Shown here one piece after another: positions 23,338-35,818 of a stretch of DNA of 64,000 bases; the first letter of the stretch is position 1, and the number at the start of each line of letters is the position of its first letter. The notes below the pieces were generated by a model. That model was not told the DNA's origin. It ran no database searches and saw only the letters and a list, made by a program, of their open reading frames with translations. The position numbers and the translations under genes were made by a program. This DNA is from Botrytis cinerea B05.10 (taxonomy: Eukaryota > Ascomycota > Leotiomycetes > Helotiales > Sclerotiniaceae). The stretch is taken from contig NC_037314.1 in the NCBI RefSeq assembly GCF_000143535.2, forward strand, positions 2,666,001 to 2,730,000, given 5' to 3'.

Positions 23338-23886
23338 TATTATGTGATGTTGGTGGTCGATTTTCAAACTGATTTATAAAGGAAGTGCTGGGGCTGTGCT
23401 AGAAGCGAAGAATTCTAGGTGGGGTGTACCGGCATGGAAAAAATCAAAATCAATTCGAACATTGAGTGTTTTGGTCTGGAATTCTCCACACGGATAATGT
23501 TTTAGTGAAATAATCTTTTACGAGAATTAGATTTCGTAACAAATTTTGTCTTGAGGCTCGAATTCTGGATAGATAGATGTTAGACTCTTGATAGGACTGT
23601 TCATCACAAAGTTAAATTGTAAACGAGTTGGCGCCTGCATTGTTTCATAGCCTGTGTATTTAGGAGGGAGTTGGAATATAGATAGAGAGGGGCAACCCTC
23701 TGTGCCTCTAAAACATGGAAAATGTTACACTTGAGCCTTACAGATTTCCGTCAAAACTTCGGCAGGTTTCTTCGCAGGCTCTAAAACAAACTGGCCATTG
23801 CTGACTGCTCAAGTCCAGAGCAAAAAGATGAATCTCTGTGCACAGATTCAAACTGAGCAAGGTAGAAGATTCAACATTATCTGTGA
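23338..23886. other. Spacer between two tRNA genes
   Basis: AT-rich DNA with no gene recognised. Confidence 0.5.
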
Positions 23887-23958
23887 ACCTCTCTATAGGA
23901 ATCGAACCAATATCTCCGGAATCAGAATCCGACGTGCTGACCATTACACCAAGTGAGG
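23887..23958 (-). tRNA. tRNA-Gln(CTG), imperfect stems
   Basis: Read on the minus strand, the acceptor is CCTCACT with AGAGAGG, giving one A-A mismatch at pair 5. The D arm is GTG/TAATGGTCAG/CAC. The anticodon stem is TCGGA/TCCGG around loop TTCTGAT with anticodon CTG. The T arm is ATTGG/TTCGATT/CCTAT, with one T-T mismatch. The discriminator is T, as in other fungal tRNA-Gln. It may be functional or a copy starting to decay. Confidence 0.8.
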
Positions 23959-26816
23959 ATTTTAAGAAAATTCGGTATGTAGGCACGACAAGCTATATCA
24001 AAATATATTCAGTTTTTTATTTCGTCGACGGCGGTGGAGTTGGTGGAGAATAGCATGGGGAATCTTTTTGTCACGCAAGCGAAGTATTGGTCGAAGCCCC
24101 CTTTTCCCCACTTGCTCCTGCCTAGAACAGAAGAACAATAGTTCCAAAGATGTTGTCAGACTTTCAGAACTTCAAAAATCTCATGAGTGTATTTCAGTAC
24201 TTAGAAAATGATCCATCACATGTTGAGCCATCGATTAGCCAATCATAATGTTTTAATTATCAAGATCTTCACTCTGCATCATTTGTTGCATATCGTAAAA
24301 AGGGCGAAAGAAAAGGGCCTCCAGTTCCAAGTCAAACGCCCTTAAGATGCCCTTTTGTGCAAATTGTTGAGCAATTTTGTCGACCAATCCAGTGGCAATC
24401 AGATCATGCATCTTACGTATAGATGTGCAACACTACGTCTCAAGGCATCTCAAAAATAATTGTGATTGGCGCAAGACTGTAAGCTTGCATACTTGTATGG
24501 GATATGATTGGATAATATGTAGGGCGTTAAAGCTCCGCCTCAAATCCAGGTTTATCAAACGATTTGTTGCACCTCTAATCTTCAATGTGCCCTTTTGCTG
24601 CTGTGCCCTCCTCTCGCCCTCCCTTTGCCCTCGCCCTCGCCCTTAGCCCCATCTTTGAATACTTTCACTTCGTTAATCAGTCACCCAATCATATCCACTT
24701 ACTCCCTCTGCAGATCCAGATTTGAACACATGTTGCACATCGCACCTTTTGTTGCACATCATAATTGATGTTGGTGGTGTCCAATAGCTCAAAGATCCGA
24801 GAGCTGAATGAGGTGGATACCCGAGTGTCCCGAGAACGAATAGAAAAGCTGATACGAATGAATTTTGTGGATTGGCTACGGAGACATGGATGACAATATC
24901 ATGGCAAAAACGTGAAAACCACGCTCAATATTTTCAGATGTGCAACAAATCGAAGAATCAAAAGTTTGAACATAAGAACAGAAAAGAAACGTGATCCCAA
25001 GGAAAGTCATGAGACTGGTTATGTAATCAGGCTTTTTTCCATTCGCTGATTATTTTGAAGATTCCTTTCATCTGTCGCGTAATGCTAATGTCAAGCAAGC
25101 ATCAACTTCATCAAAAGCATCATTTCGTTATCCTTTCTATTCATTAACATCATACGGTTGATGCAAGTCTCTATGACTGCATCTCGTTACTGGCTAAGGT
25201 TTCCGAAGTTTGGGCTTGCTTCCGGCTCCGCTTTTGCATGTTTCAGCTAGCAGCAGGCCAAGTCCAACACCACAATGCACGTTTGAACGATGTCGTGAAT
25301 ATTACATGGGAAACCCCATGTTTTACGCTTGACGATCAGGAAGATGAGGGAAAAAAGCGATACAACATCAAGTGTTATTCTGGCAACATTTCTGATATAT
25401 CTTGCTTGTTTCCCTAGGTGAATACATAACACACAAGGGTTATCGAGCATGCTGTTTGTGCGCAGATAATCATACGTGCGAACTTTGATGCGAGATAGGT
25501 CTCCAAAAACTACGCACAAGCAGGTTCAGGTTCTCTACCATTTTGGAAAGGGGCTGTATTATCTAGAAAATATTTGCGGGCTTCATGCTCGAAATTAATT
25601 CCGCAAGCAGTCTTTCGGATTTTGATTTCTATACTGTCTGGTGTGCTGGAGTAGTATCAATCGAGAAGCACAAGACAATCGATTTTGGATGGAGCGTCTA
25701 TAATTTGACTAAAGTGGACAAGGCGGGGTAAACTACTCGGGGGAATACAACCATGCTCGGGAAAGTTTTCTCTCAGTGGACTTCACATACCGATTATTAA
25801 TCATTCCATCCGAGCTACGAATTTTGTTAGGGAGAGAGTACTTCGCAAAATCCATGAATCTGAAACCAGTCTTACAACAATCTTTGCGAAGTACATGGCT
25901 TTTGAGAAGCTAAATGAGACATCTAGCCCTGTCCATGTAATGGTCTGGGTGGTATTGTCGATTCTATATTGTCAAATTTTGCACCCTATTTTAACTCGGA
26001 CAATCCATAAGTGGTTAGTCATTCTAGTCTTGGGGATCTTTGTTGCACTTCTAAATCTCTAGAATTATAGGATATGAGCTTGATAGTGCAAGGCTTGACG
26101 ACAGTGGTAGTACCACATACATCAGAATGATTTCTAAATGGGTCCCTATGTGCTTAGATCTTATATAATGGACGCAATCAGTTGACTAAACCGTTCAATT
26201 CTTACATGGTACTTATAGGTTAATCCCTCAAGTATCTGTCTATGTCTTCAGATAGGAGGGATCAAACCTTGAACGTGTACTACTTCTACGTACTTGGGGA
26301 TTTAAGTGCGCATACCGCATATCATACCAGTACTTGGGATGACTGTTCACTGCAGTTGGCAAGGTCTGCATATCTTCAATCACTCCTGTGTAGTCTTTTT
26401 TTACAATCATCTTTTGCCGATGCCATAATACATTCATTGTGAATCTGATAATCTACTATTGTAATTTCAAGGGTGCAAGGACCGTGCAACAGTTTTCACA
26501 TCCGTCATTGGTCTTCCCGTCTACCGTTCTGGAAGCTTAAACACCCGGACGATGAAGATCGTGCGCAAGTGTTGCTTGTTTCACATCACTCTTATTTTTA
26601 TTCTGAGCCAATAATGACTTTCTTTGTTTACTAGCCCATGGTTAAAAAACATGTGTTGATTTGTTCGAGAATTCTCAAGATCGAATGGTGTCAAACTCCA
26701 TCTCTCATCGCATCGTTTCTTCAAGGCATGGTTTCAATTGATTGGACCCATCAAAGTCAGACGTTCAAGGGGTGGCTCTTTGTACCCCAATCCCTTTGAT
26801 TCTCAATCAGGCAGTC
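23959..26816. other. 2.9-kb non-coding region with repeat-like motifs
   Basis: No gene is supported. The motif TTTGTTGCA or its complement recurs at about 24286, 24562, 24760, 24940 and 26041. Around 24300-24650 there are many copies of GCCCTT/AAGGGC, including a run of GCCCTC units. This pattern resembles the remains of a small mobile element, but no transposase frame is visible. The right end is the presumed promoter of the membrane-protein gene. Confidence 0.45.
24560..24952. repeat. Possible small element bounded by a 13-bp inverted repeat
   Basis: CGATTTGTTGCAC (24560-24572) and its exact complement (24940-24952) face each other across about 370 bp without coding capacity. The right end continues as TTTTCAGATGTGCAACAAA, a motif that also occurs twice near 48.4 kb. 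This is compatible with a MITE-like element, but no target-site duplication could be confirmed. Confidence 0.35.
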
Positions 26817-29629
26817 ATGTCCTTAAATAATGCTAGTTTATCTATCAAATCTTCATTGTTGGTCACTGAAGCAATCCTAATCGAGATTGAAGCGAATTTT
26901 GTTGCCCCATCGTTTGTTTTGAGTTTGAAATTTGATATCGATCTATTGTTTCTTAACTACGGATCGCTGGAACGACAGGTGACAAGTTTCAAGGAGAATC
27001 TATGTTCCTGTGTCATGTTCACAATATGTACGATTTATAAGAATGATTTATTAATCGATGAACCCATTAATATCCCTTCCAGCTGTCAGGTTCTCCTAAA
27101 ATAATGAAGGCATCCAAACAATCTTTGAATATACGTTAATCTGTGTGAAAAACTTCTTCAACAATGATTTCTGTTGCAAACTTTCTCCAGGCTGGACAAT
27201 GGAGACCGTTGTTGGTTTTTGCAACTCTCATAATATGTCTCTTTACAATTTCATCTCTCAGTCACCTCCCACAATCAACGCTGCGGCGTCGAGCATTACA
27301 TGGTACGTTAACAATACCTCCGTTAACAATTACCCCATTCTCAAGGATATCTCTTCTAAACTAGTACAGCAGATAATTATATTGAAGAACGAGGCTTTTT
27401 AGAGGCAATAAGCGGTGCCGCTGGAAAACTTCTGAGCGGAGGTAAGAGTGGAGGCGCCTTATCGACAATAGGAGAGTTGTTCTCCGGGAATATATCAGGA
27501 ATTGTTAGTGGGTTAGCAGCAGACATAGCTGTACCTGCAGGATTTCTGGGGAATGGCCTCGCCCTGGGTGTTATTGCCGGAATGATGAATATGACCGTAC
27601 CAACTACAAATGCGAGCGGTTTTAACTTGGCAGCGCAAAATCTTGGCTCTGGACTTACAAAGAGCTTGGTTGGATCCATTTCAATCGCACCAGTCGGTAC
27701 CGATATGACAGCAGCAAAAGCTGCAGCCAATGATTCAATGACTATGATGATAGGAGCTGGAACAATAAATGGGGCCGCTCTTGCTCTCGCACAAGGTTTA
27801 GGAAGTGGAGCTTCCCAAGCATTAAATTTCACAGCACCATCTGAGAAGGCTGCATTTAATACTAGTGGTATCAATGGCGCAGCTGGAAATCTAGGCCAGG
27901 GTCTCTCATCCACATTTCTCTCTGGTATTAATACTACCAGTCTTTTATCAAAAGCAATGTCTACTGTCAACATAAACGACCTGATACAAGGAAATGGTAC
28001 TCTTCTTGGAAGCTCCCTAAGCCAAATCGCCACCGGTGCCGGTACTGGCCTTGGACAAGGTACGTCTGTTGGTCTCGGACTTCAGAATGCAGCTATGATG
28101 GAAACATCTCCCAATGGATCTGCTGGAGCTGTGCAAGACTTCACTATGGGACTTACATCCAGCTTTTTGCAAAATGGCACATTGTCGAAATTAATGACTT
28201 CGATGATGGGCTCCACAGGTCTCTCAGCTGCAATGGGTATGGGTGTAACGGAAGCAGATATGGATTCGAGCTCCTCTTCTGCGACTTCTTTCCTCTCTAA
28301 TCTCAACATCGCGGCAGTAGCACAAGGTTTCGCAGTGGGATTTCTTGATGGTGCTGGAAATACTCTGGCAGGATTACCTACACCCCCGATGCAAACACTG
28401 ATGTTTAATGATTCTATTGGTGGAGCAGCGACGGGATTCGGTCTTGGTTTAGGTTCACAGGGTACTACACTTGTGAAGCAAGTACTTGCAGATCCATCAA
28501 TTATCTCAAATTTTACCAAGTCAGCGACTACCAAACGCCATATTCTTCAAAATCGAGCCATGATTCCATCATCCCGCGTATCAGTCATTCAACGTCGCGA
28601 TTCGAGCCCCTCTTCTGGTAATGGTTCTTTCATCGACGCTCTTAATGCTACAACTCTCGACCCGATCCTACAGATGGGAATTGATACTATTGGCTGTGCG
28701 GGTGTAGGTGGACTAGCTTCAATTGGCCTTGGACTTTTCGAAACTGGAACTATCGATGTCAATCAATTGAGCGGGATACTCAAAATGAACAAAAACATTA
28801 CGAATAATCAAACATTTATCCTCGAAAATGGGGGAAATACATATACCATTAATCTCGCCAAAATGGATATCCAGATTAATGGCATGCCAATAGTGAGGGC
28901 AATTGTAGCGATTGTTCTACATAGTAGGTTATTTTTCTTTACATGAATTACAGAAACAGAAACAGTCAAGCTAACAACGTCTCAGTTATTTTCGCTATCC
29001 TAACCTACTTCATCCTCGCGCCAACATACATTCTAGTACACAGCACCAAACGTGTAACAGCCCTCTCCTCCCTCCCCTCTCCATTCCCAACCTTCAAATC
29101 TCCCATTCTCACTACCTACGCTCCGGCTCTTCTCTACATTCTCTCACCAATCCTCATCATCGCTACCTTCATCCTCGGTTTCGTTATCAAAGGATCTTCA
29201 TCCTCATCCCTCTCCGCCCACGGAATCATCGGTATAATCCTCCTGATCCCTACATTCTTCGCTTTCGCAACATCCGCCACAGCCATCCAACGCAAAAACC
29301 CCATTTTGAAGACAGTATACAAGTGGAGCTTCGCTATAACGATGATCGTAGCTGTGTTGGTACTCTTTTCCGGATTTATCGATCTTGCAAATTATAGTTT
29401 CTGTGCAGTCCAAGCATTGCCGATCGTTGTGTGGATCGTTCTTGGGGGAATTTTATTGGGGCCGATGGGGTTAGCGGGTGGGGTTGTGGGGATGGAGGGG
29501 TTACTTTCGAGACAGAGAGGGAAGAAAGGTGTTGAGATAAGACCGGAGATGCAGACGGGGAATGAGAAGGCAGGGAGTTATTTCGATGATGATGACGAGA
29601 GAGGAACGATTGCTGGAGGAAAAGTATAA
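26817..29629 (+). CDS. Gly/Ala/Asn-rich protein with C-terminal membrane domain
   Basis: I do not recognise the family with confidence. Proposed exons are 26817-27027, 27110-27302, 27365-28923 and 28986-29629 (about 868 aa), with phases 1, 2 and 1 agreeing; the first exon is the least certain. After a cysteine-containing N-terminal part comes a long region (27400-28550) of Gly, Ala, Ser and Asn. It has recurring pieces such as NLGSGL, AQGLGSG, NLGQGL and TGLGQG, and several N-x-S/T sites. From about 28660 on there are five to six hydrophobic spans (for example GIIGIILLIPTFFAFA), including histidines in AIVAIVLH and SAHGIIGI. The layout and His placement recall cytochrome b561-type membrane cores, but not all expected histidines are obvious. 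The tail is acidic and cytosolic (YFDDDDERG). It is convergent with the DHA2 transporter 540 bp away. A surface or vacuolar membrane protein is likely. Confidence 0.65.
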
Positions 29630-30168
29630 TTCACATGTGCGAGGAGTTGAAGCGAAATTATTTCATTGTATGATTATGACAGGATACCCGGGATTGGGCT
29701 GCCAGTTCACTTTTTTCTTTTTCTTTGTGTTCAAAATGAAGAACCTTGTATTATCATTATTATTATTACTATCATTAGATAAGTTACTAGTCTTTAGATA
29801 TTTTTAATGCAATCGTCTATCAGGTATAGACTTTCAAAGATTATAAGACTGTTGCAAAAATTTGGAGCGAGCAAGTTAAGCATAGAATGATGTGTGACCA
29901 ATCGAAGAGAAAGACTCTATATTTGAGACTATGTAGAATTATGTACAAAATTCCAACGGTATATGTATACCATGCGTTTCCATCAATCGTAAAAATCCCA
30001 TTATATATCCAGTTCCTAAGCGCATGTTTCCGTAATTAATATTGTATGGGTATCATCCAACCCTTGGTCTGAAATGCAAATTCAAACTCTAGAATGCAAA
30101 CCAAGGCCCACGCACGCCATGCAATAAATGACTTTTGTTATTATAAGAAACATTTTCCTGCAGTTTTC
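29630..30168. other. Convergent intergenic spacer
   Basis: 3' flanks of two convergent genes; AT-rich with short TTA/TAT runs near 29750. No gene seen. Confidence 0.5.
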
Positions 30169-32210
30169 TCAAGCGAGAGCTTTCTCACCATCTCCAGCTG
30201 CCTGTACAACCGGCACTCCAGCCTCTACATCTCTTGCTTTCTTCGCTTTCTTAGCTTCGAGTCTTAACTTCTCCTGCTCTGCCAATCCCACTTTGGTGGT
30301 CTCGTGTTCTTTACTGAGCACATGTTGACCAATAGCAAAACTAATTGCTAAGCCCAGTGCTGCAAATACTACGTATATAATCCACTGTATTTCAATTAGC
30401 ATTTCTCATTACTTGATGTGGACCTCTCATTAGAGCCCCCCCCCTCGAGAGACTTACCATAATCCTTAAACTTCCCCAATAAGCATCCCTGGCAACTTCT
30501 CTTCCAGCAGCAGGTAAGTCCTTAACAATATCCACACTGGCACCCGCACTTCCACCACTCAATTCTGATGCCACGCTACTTCCCAGCGCGTTAACCAATT
30601 CCGCACTTCTCTTCTGCATTTCGTTTTGAAATACCACACTTCCTACCACCACACTAATACTCGTACTGAGATTTCTCGTAAATCCAAATGTAGCGGTTGC
30701 CGTCGCGATATCCGCCTTTTTAACCAGGGTTTGTAGAGCGATAAGTGGGGATTGGAAATTGGGTCCTACGCCAATCCCGGCGACGATTTGATAAATGATG
30801 ATTTTAGACCAAGTAGCATTGCGTGGGAGATTGATAAATAGACCAAATCCAAGTGTCATAACCACCAGACCGAAATAAATGGGTGGGAGGTATTTGCCTG
30901 TTTTCTTGATGAATATACCTGTTCCCGCTGATGTCAAAGACAAGGAGAGAGCAAATGGTAGCAAATAGACACCAGAAAGTAGAGGGGTAGCGCCAAGAAC
31001 AGCTTGGAAATAGAGTGGGAGATAGTAAGAAGCCGAAATGAAGACGAATCCATGACAGAAACAGACGCCCAGAGCCGCAACGTTAGATACATGCTTGAAG
31101 AGTCTAAGAGGCATGACTGGATATCGAGCAAATTTCCATTCGTTAAGCACGAAGAGACCGGCAACAAGAACTCCAAAGATTATCAAACAGATGACCGTGG
31201 CTGAATCCCATGGTTTTGTGACACCTCCGAATTCCAGACCAAGAAGGACCATAAGCGTACCACCGATGATTAGTAAACTTCCGAACCAATCTACGGCTTT
31301 TAGTCCATCCCATACTGGCGTTTTTGGATTATCGAGATGGAGGTAGAAGAAGAGTGCTATTGCGACTGTTCCCGTAATTGGCAACTATTAATTTTCAATT
31401 AGTATTCAAATTCATTCAAACCTGGAACAGAAGAAGATTGAAAGAGTAAAAACTCACATTGATATAAAAACACCATCTCCAACTAACTTTCTGGGTAAAT
31501 GCACCTCCCAACAAAGGACCAATCGCACTAGCGAAAGCCCAAGTCATTCCAATCAAACCAAAGTATGCACCCCTCTTCCTCATACTGAACAAATCGCTAA
31601 TACAGATATTGACTAGAATAATCAATCCTCCACCCCCAATTCCCTGGATTGCTCGCGCCACAATCAACATTCCAATACTAACACTGGTTGCTGCCAACAA
31701 ACTCCCAATGAAGAATACTCCAGCTGCTATCAATAAAATCGGTTTCCGTCCCCATATATCTGAGAATTTACCCCATGAAGGTGTAGAAGCCGCATTTGCG
31801 AGTAGATAGGCGGATCCTATCCAAGTATATCCAGCATTTGAGTGGAAATGTTCGGAAATAGTAGGGAGAGCAGTGGTAATAATCGAGACATCGAGGGCAG
31901 CGAGGAAAACTGACGCGCAGAGTGACAACATGATAACAGTGGTTTGCAATTTCGTGCGCGAAGCTTCTGGATCCTGTGGAGAGGGCCCAGGAGGAGTCGC
32001 AGCATTGTGAGTTGTGGTGACATCAACGCTACTTTGATTCGAGGTATGATTTTCGGAATCAATGACTTCCTTTTCGCTATCTTCTGGAGTTACGGTGGTC
32101 GATGCGCGAGAATTGTGTAAGGTTTGATGTGTAGAAGATTCTGTAGGTATTTCTTGTGCTTTAATTGTTGTATCAACATCGTTTGTCTCGGTTGAAGTAG
32201 GCCCTGCCAT
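30169..32210 (-). CDS. MFS multidrug transporter, DHA2 type
   Basis: A 14-span drug:proton antiporter of the plasma membrane, a group that exports fungicides, toxins or other secondary metabolites. Exons (minus strand) are 32210-31458, 31384-30458 and 30384-30169 (631 aa); all junctions are phase 0. About 90 residues of Ser/Thr-rich cytosolic N-terminus precede span 1 (SLCASVFLAALDVSIITTAL). Motif A is GKFSDIWGRKP and motif C is near WAFASAIGPLLGGAF. An IQGIGGGGLIILV segment is typical of DHA2. The C-terminus is a charged helix (EKLRLEAKKAKKARD). No secondary-metabolite backbone gene is present in the window, so the substrate is open. The second intron carries a C-rich run near 30437-30444 (plus strand). 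Confidence 0.95.
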
Positions 32211-32990
32211 TTTGGCGTTGTCGTACGTGTACTATGTACCCTACCAAGTACTCGGATACTTTTGTAAACTTCTATTGGTGTCGTCCAATCTCTTAGCTAA
32301 CTTGATGATTTGAAATCAACCTTTGTCAATCTTTCTATGTATTAGTCGTTAGAAAAAGAAGAGATAGAAATAAAGAAAATGCTGTTGTTGTATATTAACT
32401 ATGATTATTTCACCATCCAGTGTCCACATAGTCAAACGACATAAATGGAAAGAAGGATTCATCAATCATCATTATATAAACAATCTGCAAACATTAATAG
32501 ACTAATCGTTAGCTAGTTAGGTACACTAATACACCATCAAAACTACGCCGATGGTACAATAATGCGGAATTCCACTCTACATCCTCCTCAGAAATGGAGT
32601 TTTTTGTGGATCCTCGTCATAGATTCTAGATTCCATTTTCTTACATGGAATGGAAAACATAAGGGTTTTATTGGTAGATAAGCACGATATTCTCCAGTTA
32701 TTATGTCACTGATATCCAGAAGGGCGCTTCTATCGGACCTCGCTACTTATCCTATGCCGATGTTTAATACTCCGTGGATGCGTTCTCAATGAGTTCTTAA
32801 ACCCGGAACGATTTTTCTTGTCAATTGTTTTCTTTTTGAATGAGGGGTAGTGATTTCGGTGTCCAATGTATCTTTCCAATCTGCTATGGGATGGATATTT
32901 GTTAGTGACTACAGGATCAGTTTGAAGCGAAAAATTGAATACTGTATAGCGACACGATTAGTTTCAAGAATCAGGCTCGGAAGTAAAGTT

Positions 32991-33075
32991 TCGAGCATTC
33001 GGTCCCGACGTTTGATGGAGTTAAGAATGTAAAATAGATTTTTCTTGTACCAAAATCTCGAGCATTCGGTCCCGA
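32991..33075. repeat. 18-bp direct repeat, 67-bp spacing
   Basis: TCGAGCATTCGGTCCCGA occurs at 32991-33008 and 33058-33075. Each copy is followed after a few bases by GGAGTTAAG, so the underlying unit is a partly diverged tandem duplication of about 67 bp. Confidence 0.85.
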
Positions 33076-33798
33076 ATTAAGGAGTTAAGGAGCGAGTAGC
33101 ATATTAATTTCACTTCCACCCACCGCCGTTGGAGCTTGTCGAATTCCTGCTTATCTAGGCGGAGTGGGATTGGTAAATGTTCTAGCCAAGATAAAAAAGC
33201 AACTTTCAATCCCCAGATCTTGGCTCTTGGCTTCAGAAAAGCTTTCCTGTGCAAGGAAGAAAGATTTGCATCAAGAAAGTGGAGATTAGGGCGAGTGCCA
33301 AGTGTTAGCGGAAGACCGTTTCCGAAAATTGATCTTATCTGAGGTCAAAATTGTGATTTTCATGTTGAAATTGACGATATCTATGGCTGCTAAACGGGGT
33401 GAATGTTTGACAACCGATTAACGAATACAGATAACTTCCGGTTCCTGCTTCTGACCGACTACCAAGATGATTCTGAGACTCCAACAGGAACTAATACCGG
33501 TAAGGTGCAAAACGATATGCATAAGAGTGGATTTTCGCGAAGGAAGTTTACCAAATAGACAATTGTGAGGCATTGCTGGGATTCATTGTATCCCAAAATC
33601 TCGTATTGATAATAATTTTCAGTCCCTGACTCTTGAACTTCAACCGAGTCCCTAGTTCGAGAAAGTCAAGGTTAAAGGCTCCAGTGCCAACTCCCCTTAG
33701 GCAATGTACCCCAACACGTCCCACGTGTTCGACGTCTGGACTGTACAAGATGCATTTGTGTATACTCATCGCTTCAATTTGAATCGGGCAGCATGACA

Positions 33799-34096
33799 AC
33801 GTTCGCTTTCTTCTACCTCCCATTCTTATCTGCTGCCATTTCTAGACTGCTTATCAGCAGCGTCCAAGAGTTGGAGGAAAATCATAAGAAAATATATCAT
33901 ACAAGTCCTGCTTCGATACAGCACTGCCATGGACAAGCCTATGGATCTGGAGAGGTGCTCCAACATCAAACTGATCGATATACAGCTTAACAAACTTGAC
34001 TGAAAATCAGGAAAACTCGAGACAGCCATCCAGAAAATGACGCTCCGAGACATTCTTCGTATAGGACAGATGTACAAAATCATTCATGGTTCGTGA
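33799..34096 (+). pseudogene. Possible coding relic with in-frame stop
   Basis: A frame open from 33799 is interrupted by TGA at 34001-34003 and continues in the same frame for 30 codons to TGA at 34094. Both parts look helical and protein-like (RYSTAMDKPMDLERCSNIKL before the stop, ETAIQKMTLRDILRIGQMYK after it). I do not recognise the family. It may be a decayed gene fragment, or chance. Confidence 0.25.
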
Positions 34097-35818
34097 TGGA
34101 ATTTACCAGCCATGCGTGGTTGATTCTTGCAAGATTTGCTGTCCTATCTAGCAATCAGTTAGTTGTATCGCCAACCGAACTGTTCCGATTTTACCATGCC
34201 TTGAGACGTGCCTATATACTATTGGATGCGGATCATCTGCAGATATATATTATAAACTACCCTCGGATTATGAGAAGAACATTCCCGAATCATTAAGATG
34301 TAGGATGTGACATTTCTCGGCTCTATAGAACAGCCGAAGATATGGCAGACACGTGGATTGAGATCTTGAGATGAAAACTATTGGGCTATAATGATATCAC
34401 TCTCTCATAACCGTAGCTGAACTTCCAAAGGAGTGATACCATGATATATCTGGTAAAAATCATCCGACACATCGCTGCAACGATAGAGGACCGGAGATTC
34501 AATGGAATAATCCTTACGAGTCAAATATAAAGGCTGACAGCTTCGATTCCTGATATAATAATATGCTGAAGAGTCTCCTATCAGCGCTTCTGGCTGTTTA
34601 TTGAAGTGATATAGACAGAAATGAGATGAGCATGGAATTGAATCTCGAAAGCTCAAAGAGGAGTGTCACGTGTAACCCAATCACACCGCCTTTTGACTTG
34701 CCGAATCAGCCACGCCCACGCCCCTTCATCTTGAGCGTTCTCTAAGAACAGAACATCAAATCTCCTTGCAATTCTTCGATGTCAAATGCCAACATCGAAC
34801 CTTGTCCTTTGGGTGCATCTCCGATCTGGCATTATTAAGTGTATGCTTTTCTGACTCTACATGATTATCTTGTAGAATAGGCACAATTCGAAAGGTTCAA
34901 GATGGGAAAGTTGTAACCATGTCTGAAATTCGAAGAGGGAAATTTCAGCTCAATCCAAGGGAACTCATACCCTAAAAATCATGCAAAGATAAATTTAACC
35001 TTCAAAACACCAATTAACCAGGTTGTATTCATGATGAAGCAGGAAAATAAGGCAACCATACCTCAAGTAACCTCATGAGTTTCGAAATTCTTCGATTCCC
35101 TAGTCTGAAACAGCTCAAATCGATTGTTACCAAGCAGGCCCAAACGCTCGACCACCGCCAAGAACATCAAAAATGGCCCCTTCGTCCCAACTCCGGAGTG
35201 TCATCTAAAGTGTGAAACTCGGCATGTCAGTAACCGTTAACAAGTTAGATGGGACGGATCTATTTTCAATGCCTTTTCAGAATCCCACCTATAGCATCCC
35301 AACTCATGTTACTTTAAGGTTTGATACTTACTCATTGTTAGCCTAGTGGCTTAAGATCTTATCTGATGAATGACAAGTGCTCTTCGGATGAGTTTGAGGA
35401 TATCAGGTTTGATCAATTGACCCCGACAAAAGATGTTACTTCAGATGTACTTGGCGTCTCATTTGCTGCTATTTTGTACATAGACGCCTTTGTCGTAGGG
35501 ATGGATGTCATACCCTAGGAGATCAGATGCATTGTGCCTGTCAAAATTACCTTCGACATCAGGAAGTAAGCAAAACAGCGATGGTATCAAGAACTATAAG
35601 ATCACCAGATATTTCCGTGTTATACTTCTATTTCATTATCATCCTCATCTACACTTTCACTACAAACATTCATTCCAATACTTTCTACAACAGCTGTGCT
35701 GTCTATTCAACTGTTAATACATTTATTTCATATTGCTAAAAAATATATTACGAGTTTTCTTCACTCACCACTCATTTCGCCCTTTACAACACCCAACCAA
35801 CCAACCAAATCAATCAAC

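Larger units (their letters stand above)
32211..35818. other. 3.6-kb gene-poor region
   Basis: It holds the promoter of the DHA2 gene (left), an 18-bp direct repeat (32991 and 33058), a possible coding relic (33799-34096) and, on the right, the leader of the secreted-protein gene, which contains CCAACCAACCAA-type repeats just before its ATG. Other open frames are short and unsupported. Confidence 0.5.

Noticed and set aside
27377..28534. Long minus-strand frames opposite the Gly-rich gene
   Set aside because: Shadows of the biased Gly/Ala codons of the plus-strand gene, whose splice phases and membrane spans are coherent.
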